Notes: generated by a model from the sequence alone, not told the origin. A stretch of DNA of 64,000 nucleotides from Planococcus liqunii (GCF_030413595.1 NZ_CP129238.1:1426001-1490000); one strand, 5' to 3'. Counted from the first letter of the stretch, positions 47,045-56,047 are shown. Numbers and translations: made by a program.

Positions 47045-47323
47045 ATGTTTGCAATCATCTTAGGTTATTTTGGAGCCGCATCCATTCTGGCGTTTCTTAT
47101 GATGTACATAGACAAAAAGCAGGCAAGGCAGCACGGCCGAAGAATTCCGGAAAAGAATTTGTGGACCGCAGCTATTTTCGGCGGCGGCATCGGCGCGTAT
47201 CTCGGCATGATGGTGTTCCGCCACAAAACGCGCCACACCAATTTCCGGGTCGGCTTTTTAATGCTGGCAGTCATTGACGCCGCTTTGCTCGTGTGGATTT
47301 ATCAATCAATCAACGGAGGGTGA
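47045..47323 (+). CDS. ysdA: YsdA, DUF1294 membrane protein
   Basis: A 92-residue protein with three hydrophobic segments (about residues 3-20, 37-54 and 70-88). The DUF1294 features are YIDKKQARQHGRRIPEKNLW and a conserved KTRHTNFRVGF. ATG 47045 follows ATGGAGG; a longer frame reaches back through the terminator and is rejected. The position after rplT and before ysdB is as in Bacillus. Function unknown. Confidence 0.9.
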   Translation: MFAIILGYFGAASILAFLMMYIDKKQARQHGRRIPEKNLWTAAIFGGGIGAYLGMMVFRHKTRHTNFRVGFLMLAVIDAALLVWIYQSINGG

Positions 47324-47328
47324 GTCCA

Positions 47329-47715
47329 TCACCCTTCGTTTTTCATTAATTGCTCAATCGGATTTTTCCAGTTAATCTGGGCATCCGGGTAATTCATGGA
47401 TATTTCTTTTTGGAGGAAATAGAAATCTTCTTTGCTGAATCCCTGCAGCTTATCCGGGTTTTCAGTCCAGACAAAAATGGACACCACTTCAAATGCATCC
47501 TCTGTCGTCCCCAAATACTTTTCCCCTTCAAACACCACACCGCGCATGGCAATGAAAAAATTCTTCCGGACATTATTCACGTCATCGTAAAAATAATAAG
47601 AGCCGTTTTCAACAGCCGCATCCAGTTTTCGCATCGGGTCCAAAATATAGCGGAGCAACCGGTAAAATACATAAATTATGATAGCAATAACAATGATGCG
47701 GATTAAAAAAGCCAC
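47329..47715 (-). CDS. ysdB: YsdB-like sigma-W pathway membrane-anchored protein
   Basis: A 128-residue protein with one N-terminal membrane helix (about residues 3-20) and a cytosolic or surface domain of about 105 residues (FYDDVNNVRKNFFIAMRGVV). GTG 47715 follows GGGGG at 8 nt; a longer upstream frame overlaps the dUTPase promoter and is rejected. The position next to ysdA matches Bacillus ysdB, though here it is on the opposite strand, convergent with ysdA. No known biochemical role. Confidence 0.82.
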   Translation of the reverse strand: MAFLIRIIVIAIIIYVFYRLLRYILDPMRKLDAAVENGSYYFYDDVNNVRKNFFIAMRGVVFEGEKYLGTTEDAFEVVSIFVWTENPDKLQGFSKEDFYFLQKEISMNYPDAQINWKNPIEQLMKNEG

Positions 47716-47808
47716 ATGAAGTCCCCCTGTCTCGAGTTGTTCTAATGTATAATATACGGATGAAAAGTATTTTGGTTTCAAGATTTTATTTATAAAAGGA
47801 GAATTTTT

Positions 47809-48294
47809 ATGAATTTGCAAAAGTTATTTGTGATGCAGGAAGAATTGGACCGCTTTATCCAGGAAAACCAGGGAATCAAGGAAGATGTGTTCCGCAAAAA
47901 GTGCCTGGCATTGTTGGTGGAGCTCGCGGAACTGGCCAATGAAACCCGCTGCTTTAAGTTCTGGAGCACAAAAGGGCCGTCTGAAAAAGAAGTGATTCTC
48001 GAAGAGTATGTGGACTCGATCCATTTTCTTTTGTCGCTTGGCATTGAAAAAGACTTAACCAGTCTGGAAAACTGGCCGGAACCCGTTTCAGCAGAAGACC
48101 TGACGGAACTGTTTCTCGGGACCCAGGCAGCCATCCACAAATTTTCGGAAGATTATTCGATGGGGAATTATCAAGACATCTGGAGCTGGTATGGCGCCAT
48201 AGCCACATCGCTCGGATTTACTTACGGCGAAGTGCTGGAAGCATACATCGCCAAGAACCAAAAAAATTATGACCGCCAGCACGAAGGATACTAG
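47809..48294 (+). CDS. Dimeric dUTPase (all-alpha NTP pyrophosphatase)
   Basis: It hydrolyses dUTP to dUMP, keeping uracil out of DNA. The 161-residue product shows the metal motif ELAELANETRC followed by EEYVDSIHFLLSLG (ExxE and ExxD), and the substrate-contact segment FKFWSTKGPS. This places it in the dimeric all-alpha dUTPase/MazG superfamily, unrelated to trimeric Dut. GGAG precedes the ATG. The next gene has its own promoter. Confidence 0.9.
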   Translation: MNLQKLFVMQEELDRFIQENQGIKEDVFRKKCLALLVELAELANETRCFKFWSTKGPSEKEVILEEYVDSIHFLLSLGIEKDLTSLENWPEPVSAEDLTELFLGTQAAIHKFSEDYSMGNYQDIWSWYGAIATSLGFTYGEVLEAYIAKNQKNYDRQHEGY

Positions 48295-48304
48295 TTGAAA
48301 TTTT

Positions 48305-48333
48305 TTGATAATGCGAAGCCTTTGTTTTATAAT
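48305..48333 (+). promoter_or_regulatory. Sigma-A promoter of the M42 peptidase gene
   Basis: TTGATA (48305-48310), 17-bp spacer, perfect TATAAT (48328-48333), just after the dUTPase stop. Confidence 0.75.
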
Positions 48334-48365
48334 AAACGAGTACAACTATTTAGGGGGTCGAATTA

Positions 48366-49454
48366 ATGACGAACATGGACGAAACATTAGGTATGCTCAA
48401 AGAATTGACCGATGCGAACGGAATTGCCGGAAACGAGCGCCAATCACGCGAAGTCATGAAAAAATACATAGCACCATTTGCTGATTCTGTTGAAATGGAC
48501 GGACTGGGAAGCTTGATTGCACGCAAAGAAGGCGCGGCGGACGGCCCGAAAATCATGGTAGCCGGCCACTTGGATGAAGTCGGCTTTATGATTTCACAAA
48601 TCGATGACAAAGGCTTCTTGAAATTCCAGACAGTCGGCGGCTGGTGGTCACAAGTGATGCTTGCGCAGCGAGTAACAATTACCACACGCAGCGGCAAAGA
48701 AGTCATCGGCGTCATCGGTTCGAAGCCGCCGCATATCCTTTCGCCGGAAGCACGCAAAAAACCGGTGGAAATCAAAGACATGTTCATTGATATCGGTGCC
48801 TCTTCACGCGAAGAAGTGAAAGAATGGGGCGTGGCTCCAGGGGATATGGTCACTCCGTATTTCGAATTCCACGTCATGAACAACGAAAAAATGCTTTTGG
48901 CAAAAGCCTGGGACAACCGCATTGGCTGTGCCATTGCGATTGATGTTTTAAAAGGCTTGAAAGGCGTCGATCATCCAAATACCGTCTTCGGAGTGGGAGC
49001 TGTCCAGGAAGAAGTCGGCCTTCGTGGGGCGAAAACAGCAGCAGCTTACATTCAGCCGGATATCGGCTTCGCCGTTGATGTCGGCATTGCCGGCGATACT
49101 CCGGGAATCACTTCCCAGGAGTCCACAAGCAAAATGGGTGCTGGCCCGCAAATCCTATTGTACGATGCGTCAATGGTATCTCACCGTGGATTGCGCGAAC
49201 TTGTGGTTGATACGGCAGAAGAAGCCGGCATCCCGTACCAGTTCGAAACCATTGCTGGCGGCGGAACGGACGCAGGTTCGATTCACTTGACGGCAAACGG
49301 CGTTCCGTCTCTTGCAATCGGCGTCGCTACCCGTTACATCCACTCGCACGCAGGCATCCTGCACCGCGATGACTACGAAAATGCAGTGAAACTGATCATC
49401 GAAGTGATCAAAAAATTGGATAAAGACACAGTCGCTCGTATTACGTTTGAGTGA
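48366..49454 (+). CDS. ysdC: M42-family glutamyl aminopeptidase (YsdC)
   Basis: A 362-residue di-metal aminopeptidase of the tetrahedral TET type. Metal ligands in order: AGHLDEVGF (H), KAWDNRIGC (D), the catalytic glutamate pair [19 protein letters not shown] (D) and the late YIHSHAGI (H). TAGGGGG lies before the ATG. The position after the ysdA/ysdB block fits Bacillus ysdC. Cytosolic peptide turnover is the expected role. Confidence 0.93.
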   Translation: MTNMDETLGMLKELTDANGIAGNERQSREVMKKYIAPFADSVEMDGLGSLIARKEGAADGPKIMVAGHLDEVGFMISQIDDKGFLKFQTVGGWWSQVMLAQRVTITTRSGKEVIGVIGSKPPHILSPEARKKPVEIKDMFIDIGASSREEVKEWGVAPGDMVTPYFEFHVMNNEKMLLAKAWDNRIGCAIAIDVLKGLKGVDHPNTVFGVGAVQEEVGLRGAKTAAAYIQPDIGFAVDVGIAGDTPGITSQESTSKMGAGPQILLYDASMVSHRGLRELVVDTAEEAGIPYQFETIAGGGTDAGSIHLTANGVPSLAIGVATRYIHSHAGILHRDDYENAVKLIIEVIKKLDKDTVARITFE

Positions 49455-49461
49455 GTGATTG

Positions 49462-49490
49462 GAAACCTCCGCTTTTGCGGGGGTTTTTTT
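49462..49490 (+). terminator. Terminator after ysdC
   Basis: AACCTCCGC-TTTT-GCGGGGGTT followed by seven T. Confidence 0.9.
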
Positions 49491-49506
49491 ATTTTTTGGA
49501 GGCGAC

Positions 49507-49579
49507 TGATCATAGAAACGCCATGAGTGATCATAAAACTCTCTTCAGTGATCATAGACTTTCAAAAAGTGATCATAGA
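49507..49579. repeat. Four TGATCATAGA units at exact 21-bp spacing
   Basis: TGATCATAGA starts at 49507, 49549 and 49570, and TGATCATAAA at 49528, giving a constant period of 21 bp (two helical turns). Each unit holds the palindrome TGATCA and is usually preceded by AG. The spacer sequences differ. The array lies in noncoding DNA between ysdC and the Xre-type operon. Confidence 0.8.
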
Positions 49580-49603
49580 AGTCGAGTGATGCTTGCCTTT
49601 TCG

Positions 49604-49621
49604 CTTTTCGCTCGCGAAAAG
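49604..49621. repeat. Perfect 8-bp hairpin
   Basis: CTTTTCGC and GCGAAAAG around TC. There is no T run, so it is not a terminator by itself. Confidence 0.5.
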
Positions 49622-49660
49622 CCTCCATTTCCGCCTTTCATCTCGGTTTTCAAAACCTTT

Positions 49661-49686
49661 AGCCCTCCGCCCGCGGAGGGCTTTTA
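49661..49686 (+). terminator. Terminator-like hairpin before the Xre operon
   Basis: AGCCCTCCGC pairs with GCGGAGGGCT around CC, then TTTTAAT. It lies about 200 nt after ysdC and may be a second terminator or end an unseen RNA covering the repeat array. Confidence 0.7.
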
Positions 49687-49744
49687 ATATGCTTGGGCCG
49701 CATTCAGAGGCCCGATTAAATTAAAAAAATGTAAATAATACTTT

Positions 49745-49772
49745 ACTTAATGTTAAGTATAATGTACATTAT
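49745..49772. promoter_or_regulatory. Two abutting palindromes before the Xre regulator
   Basis: ACTTAA-TG-TTAAGT (49745-49758) is followed directly by the perfect 14-bp palindrome ATAATGTACATTAT (49759-49772). TATAAT (49758-49763) straddles the junction and could be a -10. These are likely operators for the adjacent regulator. Confidence 0.6.
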
Positions 49773-49814
49773 GTTATATAAACCGAACACGAAAACAAAT
49801 AAAGGAGGAAGCGG

Positions 49815-50030
49815 ATGCTGAAGAATCGGGTGAAGGAGCTGCGGGCGCGGTACGGATTTACGCAAAGTGATCTGGGCAAGCAAGTGGATGTCACGCGGCA
49901 AACGATTGCATTTATTGAAAAAGGGGAGTTTTCGCCGTCGATTACGCTGGCGTTGAAACTGGCGAAGGCGCTTCAAACAAATGTGGATGAATTATTCTGG
50001 TTGGAAGGGGATGAAGAAGATGAAAAATGA
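49815..50030 (+). CDS. Small Xre-family HTH regulator
   Basis: A 71-residue protein that is almost only a helix-turn-helix domain: RVKELRARYGFTQSDLGKQV and DVTRQTIAFIEKGEFSPSIT, then LALKLAKALQTNVDELFWLE. This is the compact regulator type that often controls an adjacent membrane protein gene. GGAGGAAG precedes the ATG. Its end overlaps the next gene by 11 nt, so both are translated together. Autoregulation through the palindromes upstream is inferred. Confidence 0.9.
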   Translation: MLKNRVKELRARYGFTQSDLGKQVDVTRQTIAFIEKGEFSPSITLALKLAKALQTNVDELFWLEGDEEDEK

Positions 50031-50520
50031 TTTTCGATTGCAGTATCCGCTATGGCAGATGGGGTTTATTATTTTGCTCGGCGCATTTGCTTATGGGTTA
50101 AGCTCACCGATGACTGAAGTGGTCAATACAGAAACAGAGAACAGCATTATGATAAGCATAGGAGGAACACAAAGCCTCTTTGCAATGATTGCACTTCTGC
50201 TTTATTTCATCCTGCTTGCAGTATTCGCTTCTCAGCTTCGTAAGCACAATAAAAACAATCCGCACCAAAAAGTTTCCGCGTTTTCCATCCGGCCGCCTGA
50301 ATATCTGGAGCAGGATGAAGGAATGACGTACATCACAAGAAAAGCGGCTCAAAAAGTGTATACCTTCATCACGTGGAGCCTGCCTTTATTAGCAGCTTTT
50401 GCCATCATCTTGCCGCTTCCGAAACTATTCATCATTTGGGGAATCTTACTGGTTGCGCTTGGCCAATACTGGATTTATTACCGTGAAGTCAGAAGCCATT
50501 TGAAGGAGGAAACAGAATGA
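50020..50520 (+). CDS. Four-helix membrane protein of unknown function
   Basis: A 166-residue integral membrane protein with hydrophobic stretches at about residues 11-28, 47-68, 107-127 and 128-150. A cytosolic loop between helices 2 and 3 holds SQLRKHNKNNPHQKVSAFSI. ATG 50020 follows AAGGGG at 9 nt. It overlaps the Xre gene and is overlapped by the next gene (ATGA). I recognise no family; regulator-plus-membrane-protein pairs of this kind are common in Firmicutes. Confidence 0.82.
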   Translation: MKNDFRLQYPLWQMGFIILLGAFAYGLSSPMTEVVNTETENSIMISIGGTQSLFAMIALLLYFILLAVFASQLRKHNKNNPHQKVSAFSIRPPEYLEQDEGMTYITRKAAQKVYTFITWSLPLLAAFAIILPLPKLFIIWGILLVALGQYWIYYREVRSHLKEETE

Positions 50521-50966
50521 TCTACGAATATTTTCTTGTTTTTCTAGGAGCCGCGATACCGTGGTTTGAAATCGCACTGGTTATTCCGCTCGGCATCGTC
50601 TGGGGACTGTCGCCCCTATGGGTTATGGTATTGGCGTTTGTCGGCAATATGCTGACGGTTCTCGCGTTGATCGTCGGCTTTGACCGGTTCAAAGTCTGGT
50701 ACCTTAAGCGGCAGGAAGCGAAAGGGAAGACGCAGAATAAAAAAAGCGAGCGGGCGAAAAAAATCTGGAATAAATACGGCCTGCCTGGGCTCGCGATGCT
50801 TGGTCCAATTTTGATCGGAACGCACATTGCCGCTTTCATCGGCATGACACTTGGAGCGACAAAAAAGAACACGACCATTTGGCTGACAATCAGCATCGCG
50901 GCTTGGACATTGACATTCGGCATTCTGACAGCACTTGGCTTTGACTTTTTCACGAGAGAACTTTAA
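50517..50966 (+). CDS. Small multidrug export-like membrane protein
   Basis: A 149-residue protein with the pattern of the small multi-drug export family: an N-terminal helix with E and P residues (AAIPWFEIALVIPLGIVWGL), a basic loop (KRQEAKGKTQNKKSERAKKI), then GLPGLAMLGPILIGTHIAAF and GATKKNTTIWL. The family name is historical and transport is unproven. The start overlaps the previous stop, so it is the third gene of the Xre operon. Confidence 0.85.
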   Translation: MIYEYFLVFLGAAIPWFEIALVIPLGIVWGLSPLWVMVLAFVGNMLTVLALIVGFDRFKVWYLKRQEAKGKTQNKKSERAKKIWNKYGLPGLAMLGPILIGTHIAAFIGMTLGATKKNTTIWLTISIAAWTLTFGILTALGFDFFTREL

Positions 50967-50977
50967 GGCTTAAGCTG

Positions 50978-51243
50978 CAAGGCACCTGCGCTTTTCGATG
51001 TCCAGACTCCGGCGCCCAGATTCTCAGGGGCATAAGCCAACCCGGCTGTGCGGTAAATAGCGCCGCTTCGCCGATTCGTCTTATGTCCGTCGAATCTACA
51101 TGGGCGCCTGCGCATTTCCATGGTGTCCAGCTCCGGTACCTAGGCCCTCGAGGTCGCTTCGGTCTTGGCCCGAATGGCAAAGGGCGCCATTCATGCCAAG
51201 CCCTCCAGCGCTTGTCGGGCCTTGCGAGGCACCTGCGCTTTTC
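50978..51243. repeat. Tandem inverted copies of the modular repeat (type B then type A)
   Basis: Reading in reverse, copy one (about 50996-51119) carries the 55-bp CATAAG...CTTATG module at 51031-51085. Copy two (about 51120-51243) carries the GACAAGCGCTGGAGG and ATGGCGCCCTTTGCCATT module of the thrS leader copy. The fragment GGCACCTGCGCTTTT at 50981-50995 is another copy end. This fills the gap between the small exporter gene and ysgA. Confidence 0.75.
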
Positions 51244-51287
51244 TATGCTATACTTAATCTATTCTGAAATAAAGGCGTGAACGAAAC

Positions 51288-52055
51288 TTGAAAAGAATCG
51301 AATCCACTCAAAACTCACTCGTCAAGCATTGGAAAAAGCTTGTCACTACACGGAAAGAGCGCGATAAATTTGCAGAATTTCTGGTGGAAGGCTTCCATTT
51401 GACGGAAGAGGCAGTGAAAAAGAAAAGCTTGATCAAATCCTTGATTGTCCGGGAAGGCGTCGACATTCCGGAAGAATGGGACGTATCGGATGTACCGCAA
51501 TACTCAGTGACGGCCCAGGTAGCAAAAGAGATTTCGGAAACGGAGCACTCGCAAGGAATTTTCGCGCATTGTGCACAGCCGGAATTCTCGGAAGAAGAGC
51601 AGCAGACATGGACGAAATTATTGCTGATTGATGCAGTGCAGGATCCCGGCAATATCGGCACGATGATCCGCACGGCTTTGGCAAGCGGCATGGACGCCGT
51701 TGTACTTGGCAAAGGCTGTGCTGATCCGTACAATCCGAAAACGGTCCGGTCGACGCAAGGATCGAATTTCCAGATCCCGGTTGTCAAAGGGGATTTGGCG
51801 GAATGGCTGCCGGCATTAAAAGAGCGCAGCGTCGCGGTGTTTGGAACGGCACTCCTCAACGCAACACCGGTACATGAAGCTGAAAGTCAGGAGCAGTTCG
51901 CTTTGCTTGTCGGCAATGAAGGCAGCGGCGTGGATCCGGTCCTATTGCAGCAGACGGATCAGAACCTGGTGGTGCCGCTTTATGGCGCTGCTGAATCCTT
52001 GAACGTGGCTGTTGCAACGGGCATCTTGCTGTACAGCTTGGTGCCGAAAAACTAA
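51288..52055 (+). CDS. ysgA: SpoU-family RNA methyltransferase (YsgA)
   Basis: A 255-residue TrmH/SpoU methyltransferase. The N-terminal RNA-binding region starts MKRIESTQNSLVKHWKKLVT. The knotted SAM-binding domain has VQDPGNIGTMIRTALASGMD, the TVRSTQGSNFQIPV segment and LLVGNEGSGVDPVLLQ with the final SLNVAVATGILLY loop. TTG 51288 is the start, with AAAGGCG upstream. The position before pheS is as in Bacillus. The target rRNA or tRNA site is unknown. Confidence 0.92.
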   Translation: MKRIESTQNSLVKHWKKLVTTRKERDKFAEFLVEGFHLTEEAVKKKSLIKSLIVREGVDIPEEWDVSDVPQYSVTAQVAKEISETEHSQGIFAHCAQPEFSEEEQQTWTKLLLIDAVQDPGNIGTMIRTALASGMDAVVLGKGCADPYNPKTVRSTQGSNFQIPVVKGDLAEWLPALKERSVAVFGTALLNATPVHEAESQEQFALLVGNEGSGVDPVLLQQTDQNLVVPLYGAAESLNVAVATGILLYSLVPKN

Positions 52056-52057
52056 GT

Positions 52058-52086
52058 TTGATTAAACTTACAGGATTTCGTATAAT
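52058..52086 (+). promoter_or_regulatory. Sigma-A promoter of pheS-pheT
   Basis: TTGATT (52058-52063), 17-bp spacer, perfect TATAAT (52081-52086). Confidence 0.8.
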
Positions 52087-52094
52087 GAAAGAGT

Positions 52095-52348
52095 AAATAA
52101 TGAAAAGCTGTGACTGGGAAGAGTACGTCGCGCGCATGCATAAAGGGAGTCTGCACCTTGACTGGGAGTGCGGATATGCAAAACGCCTCAGAAGTTCACC
52201 CCGCGAGCTGCCTGACGGGACCAGCAACAATGCTGTAAAGACAGGCCGGTGAAGAGCCGTTACGTAAATGAGTGATTGCGCCTTGTGTGCATTAACTAGG
52301 GTGGTACCGCGAATAAAGCCTCGTCCCTTTTCTGGGACGGGGCTTTTT
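52095..52348 (+). promoter_or_regulatory. T-box leader of pheS-pheT (phenylalanine specifier TTC)
   Basis: The T-box AGGGTGGTACCGCG is at 52298-52311. The terminator GCCTCGTCCC / GGGACGGGGC with T5 is at 52318-52348. The specifier TTC is at 52195-52197 in the context GAAGTTCACCCCGCGAGC. Controlled by uncharged tRNA-Phe. Confidence 0.94.
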
Positions 52349-52370
52349 ACTGTTTAAAGGAGGAGAAAAG

Positions 52371-53408
52371 ATGGAAGCACAATTGCAGGAATTGAAAACA
52401 GAAGCGCTGGAGAAAATTTCAGCGTCAACAAACGTGAAAGAATTGAACGATGTCCGTGTGGCGTATTTAGGGAAAAAAGGGCCGATTACGGATTTATTGA
52501 AAGGCATGGGGAAACTCCCGGCTGAAGAACGTCCGAAAATGGGGGCGCTTGTCAACGTCATCCGCGAGGAAGTGACGGCGTCTCTTGAAGAGCGCATGGC
52601 AATCCTGGAAGAACAGGCGATCAACGAGAAACTGCAAAGCGAAACAATCGACATCACCTTGCCGGGCCGCCCTGTAAAAACAGGAAACTCGCATCCGTTG
52701 ACGCGCGTCGTTGAAGAAATCGAAGATCTTTTCGTTTCAATGGGCTACGAAATCGCTGAAGGCCCGGAAGTGGAAAAAGACTACTACAACTTCGAAGCTT
52801 TAAATTTGCCAAAAGGCCATCCGGCACGCGATATGCAGGATACCTTCTATATAACAGACGAAATCTTGCTGCGTACGCATACGTCGCCTGTTCAGGCACG
52901 CACGATGGAAATTAAAAAAGGCGAACCAATCAAAATCATTTGCCCCGGGAAAGTGTACCGCCGCGACAGCGATGACGCGACGCATTCACACCAGTTCACG
53001 CAAATCGAAGGATTGGTCATCGGCGAAGACATCCGCATGAGCGACCTTAAGGGGACGCTTCAAGTGTTCGCGAAGAAAATGTTCGGCGACGACCGCGAAA
53101 TCCGTCTGCGCCCAAGTTTCTTCCCGTTCACGGAGCCGTCTGTTGAAATGGACATCTCCTGCTTCAAATGCGGCGGGTCGGGCTGCAACGTCTGCAAGAA
53201 AACCGGCTGGCTGGAAATTTTGGGTGCCGGCATGGTGCATCCGAACGTACTGGAAATGGCAGGCTACGATTCAAAACGCCTGACTGGATTCGCTTTCGGC
53301 ATGGGGCCGGAGCGCATCGCTATGTTGAAATACGGTGTTGAAGACATCCGCCACTTCTATACGAACGACGTCCGCTTTTTATCCCAATTCCAACGCACTG
53401 AAGTTTAA
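52371..53408 (+). CDS. pheS: Phenylalanyl-tRNA synthetase alpha subunit
   Basis: The catalytic alpha subunit of the (alpha-beta)2 enzyme, 345 residues. The N-terminal coiled-coil tRNA-binding arm (1-85) precedes class II motifs: motif 2 [20 protein letters not shown] and motif 3 [18 protein letters not shown]. An internal [17 protein letters not shown] segment holds four cysteines. AAGGAGGAG precedes the ATG. It forms an operon with pheT, 14 nt downstream. Confidence 0.97.
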   Translation: MEAQLQELKTEALEKISASTNVKELNDVRVAYLGKKGPITDLLKGMGKLPAEERPKMGALVNVIREEVTASLEERMAILEEQAINEKLQSETIDITLPGRPVKTGNSHPLTRVVEEIEDLFVSMGYEIAEGPEVEKDYYNFEALNLPKGHPARDMQDTFYITDEILLRTHTSPVQARTMEIKKGEPIKIICPGKVYRRDSDDATHSHQFTQIEGLVIGEDIRMSDLKGTLQVFAKKMFGDDREIRLRPSFFPFTEPSVEMDISCFKCGGSGCNVCKKTGWLEILGAGMVHPNVLEMAGYDSKRLTGFAFGMGPERIAMLKYGVEDIRHFYTNDVRFLSQFQRTEV

Positions 53409-53422
53409 GGAGGAAATAAAAC

Positions 53423-55822
53423 ATGTTAGTATCCATTAAATGGTTGAAAGATTATATAGATACACAAGGCTTGGCACCTGCAGATTTGGGTGAAAAAATC
53501 ACGCGCTCCGGCATCGAAGTGGATGCGGTGATCGACCGTTCCCACGGCATGACAAATGTCGTAGTTGGCTACGTAGAATCATGCGTCAAACATCCGGAAG
53601 CGGATAAACTATCAATTTGCCAAGTAAACGTCGGCGAAGAAACAACACAGATCATCTGCGGTGCGCCGAACATTGCAGCAGGCCAAAAAGTCATCGTGGC
53701 TCGTCCAGGTGCTAGCCTGCCCGGCGGCATGAAAATTAAAAAGGCCAAACTGCGCGGCGAAGAATCAAACGGCATGATTTGCTCGCTTCAGGAACTGGGC
53801 ATTGAAGGCAAACTCGTGCCTAAAGTGTATGCAGAAGGCATTTATGTATTGCCGGAAGATGCGGAAGTCGGAAGCGACGTTATTGCAAACTTCGATTTGG
53901 ATGATACCGTGCTTGAATTGGGGCTGACGCCGAACCGTGCCGATGCCATGAGCATGCTTGGTGTGGCTTATGAAGTAGGAGCCATTCTTTCGGAAGACGT
54001 CAAATTGCCGGAATCAAGCTACACAGAAGCAGCTGATTCTGCGGAATCCATGTTGACGCTAAATGTTGATGCACCGGAAGCGAACCCGCTATATGTCGCG
54101 AAAGTGATCCGCAACATCGAAGTGAAGGAATCGCCGATGTGGCTGCAGCAGCGTTTGATGGCTGCCGGTGTCCGTCCGCACAATAACGTGGTCGACGTAA
54201 CGAACTATGTCTTGATGGAATACGGCCAGCCGCTTCATGCGTTTGACTATGATTCATTAAAAACAGGGAATATCACGGTCCGCCAGGCAAAAGAAGGCGA
54301 AAAAATTACGACACTGGATGACACAGAACGCACCTTGTCTGCCCATAACTTGGTGATCACAAACGGTGAAGAACCCGTAGCGCTTGCAGGCGTAATGGGC
54401 GGAGCCAACTCGGAAGTCAGCGATTCGACAACGACAATTGTCATCGAATCCGCTTATTTCGCATCAGGTTCGATTCGCCAGACGTCGAAAGAACATGGCC
54501 TCCGCAGCGATGCAAGTTCACGCTATGAAAAAGGCGTTGACCCGAACCGCGTCATCCCGGCTGCAGAACGTGCCGCAAGCTTGATCGCGGAACTTGCAGG
54601 CGGCGAAGTGCTAGCAGGATCGCTTGTGTTCGATCAGCTGGACCGTGAAGAAAAAATCGTTAAAGTGTCTCCGGACTTTATCAATACACGTCTCGGCATG
54701 AAAATTCCATTTGAAGACATGATGGAAATCCTCGGTCGCTTGAAATTCAACACCGATGCTATCAATGGCCAACTGGTGATTTCCGTGCCGACACGCCGCC
54801 AGGACATTCAAATAGAAGAAGATGTGGTGGAAGAAATTGCTCGCCTCTACGGCTACGATGAAATTCCGGCAACGCTTCCGGTAACAGAAGCAGCTCCGGG
54901 CGGCTTGACGCCGTACCAGGAAAAGCGCCGCATTGTCCGCAAAGTGCTGGAAGGCGCGGGCCTTCTTCAGGCGACAACGTATTCACTGACGTCTGAGAAA
55001 TCAGCGACGCAATTTGCTTTGACGGAAACGGAAACGACAAAACTGTTGATGCCGATGAGCGAAGAACGCAGTACGCTGCGCCAAAGCTTGCTGCCGCATT
55101 TATTGGAATCGGTATCGTACAACACGGCTAGAAGAATGGATTCTGTTGCCTTGTATGAAACCGGCGCCGTGTTCTTGAAAGCGGACGATGAATTATTGAA
55201 TGAAGAAGAACATTTGGCAATCGCCATGACCGGTTTATGGCTCGATCATAGCTGGCAAGGAGAGAAGAAAGAAGTCGACTTTTTTGTGCTGAAAGGTATT
55301 GTCGAAGGCTTGGCGAATCGTTTAGGGCTTGAACTGGCATTTGAACGCGGCCAAATGGACGATCTGCATCCGGGACGCACCGCTTTCATCATGCTAAACG
55401 GCAATCGTGTCGGTGTCATCGGACAGCTTCACCCGAACGAACAGAAAGCACGCGACTTGAAAACGACGGTTGTGATGGAATTGAATCTATCTGCATTGCT
55501 GGACGTTCAGCCGGAGTCGCTTGTATACACACCGGTGCCGCGCTATCCATCCATTTCACGTGACGTTGCTCTGGTTCTTTCGAAAATCGTTGAAGCCGGA
55601 ACGATCGAAGCGGTTATCCGCAACGCAGGCGGCAAACTGTTGAAAGACGTTCGCGTCTTTGACTTGTACGAAGGCGATAAGATGGAAGAAGGCAAAAAAT
55701 CAGTGGCGTTCTCATTGACGTACTTCGATCCTGAAAAAACGTTAACGGATGAAGAAGTGACGAATGCACATGAGAAAGTTTTGAGTGCATTGACAGAAGT
55801 AGGCGCAGAGCTGCGCAGCTAA
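53423..55822 (+). CDS. pheT: Phenylalanyl-tRNA synthetase beta subunit
   Basis: A 799-residue regulatory and editing subunit. Domains in order: EMAP/OB-fold tRNA-binding (about 40-150, VVGYVESCVKHPEADKLSIC), B3/4 editing, B5 (about 400-475), the catalytic-like core (about 480-680) and the C-terminal anticodon-binding ferredoxin fold (YTPVPRYPSISRDVALVLSK). AAGGAGG precedes the ATG. In Bacillus the next gene is rnhC; here a pilin-like insert lies between. Confidence 0.97.
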   Translation: MLVSIKWLKDYIDTQGLAPADLGEKITRSGIEVDAVIDRSHGMTNVVVGYVESCVKHPEADKLSICQVNVGEETTQIICGAPNIAAGQKVIVARPGASLPGGMKIKKAKLRGEESNGMICSLQELGIEGKLVPKVYAEGIYVLPEDAEVGSDVIANFDLDDTVLELGLTPNRADAMSMLGVAYEVGAILSEDVKLPESSYTEAADSAESMLTLNVDAPEANPLYVAKVIRNIEVKESPMWLQQRLMAAGVRPHNNVVDVTNYVLMEYGQPLHAFDYDSLKTGNITVRQAKEGEKITTLDDTERTLSAHNLVITNGEEPVALAGVMGGANSEVSDSTTTIVIESAYFASGSIRQTSKEHGLRSDASSRYEKGVDPNRVIPAAERAASLIAELAGGEVLAGSLVFDQLDREEKIVKVSPDFINTRLGMKIPFEDMMEILGRLKFNTDAINGQLVISVPTRRQDIQIEEDVVEEIARLYGYDEIPATLPVTEAAPGGLTPYQEKRRIVRKVLEGAGLLQATTYSLTSEKSATQFALTETETTKLLMPMSEERSTLRQSLLPHLLESVSYNTARRMDSVALYETGAVFLKADDELLNEEEHLAIAMTGLWLDHSWQGEKKEVDFFVLKGIVEGLANRLGLELAFERGQMDDLHPGRTAFIMLNGNRVGVIGQLHPNEQKARDLKTTVVMELNLSALLDVQPESLVYTPVPRYPSISRDVALVLSKIVEAGTIEAVIRNAGGKLLKDVRVFDLYEGDKMEEGKKSVAFSLTYFDPEKTLTDEEVTNAHEKVLSALTEVGAELRS

Positions 55823-55836
55823 GGGATCAGGTAAAA

Positions 55837-55892
55837 AGAATTAAAAAGGGAAAGCGGAGTCTTTATGATTCCGCTTTCTCTTTTTAATTCTA
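55837..55892 (+). terminator. Terminator after pheT
   Basis: AGAATTAAAAAG-GAAAGCGGA pairs with TCCGCTTTC-CTTTTTAATTCT, with single-base bulges. It forms a long stem of about 21 bp. Confidence 0.88.
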
Positions 55893-56047
55893 AAAACATA
55901 CTAAATGGGTTTTAAATTACAAATACAAATGAAATAAGAACCACTTAAAATTATTTAACTATGGTAAACTATTATTAAATGTTATTCTCTCTAGATAAAA
56001 TAGCACGTTTTAAATTTAAACTGCATGAAAAGAGGAATTATATACAA

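Noticed and set aside
49507..49579. CRISPR-like spacing of TGATCA units
   Set aside because: The units are only 10 bp with 11-bp spacers, no cas genes are nearby, and the phasing suggests protein sites instead.
50950..51280. Short open frames between the small exporter gene and ysgA
   Set aside because: They arise from GC-rich repeats and have no start signals.
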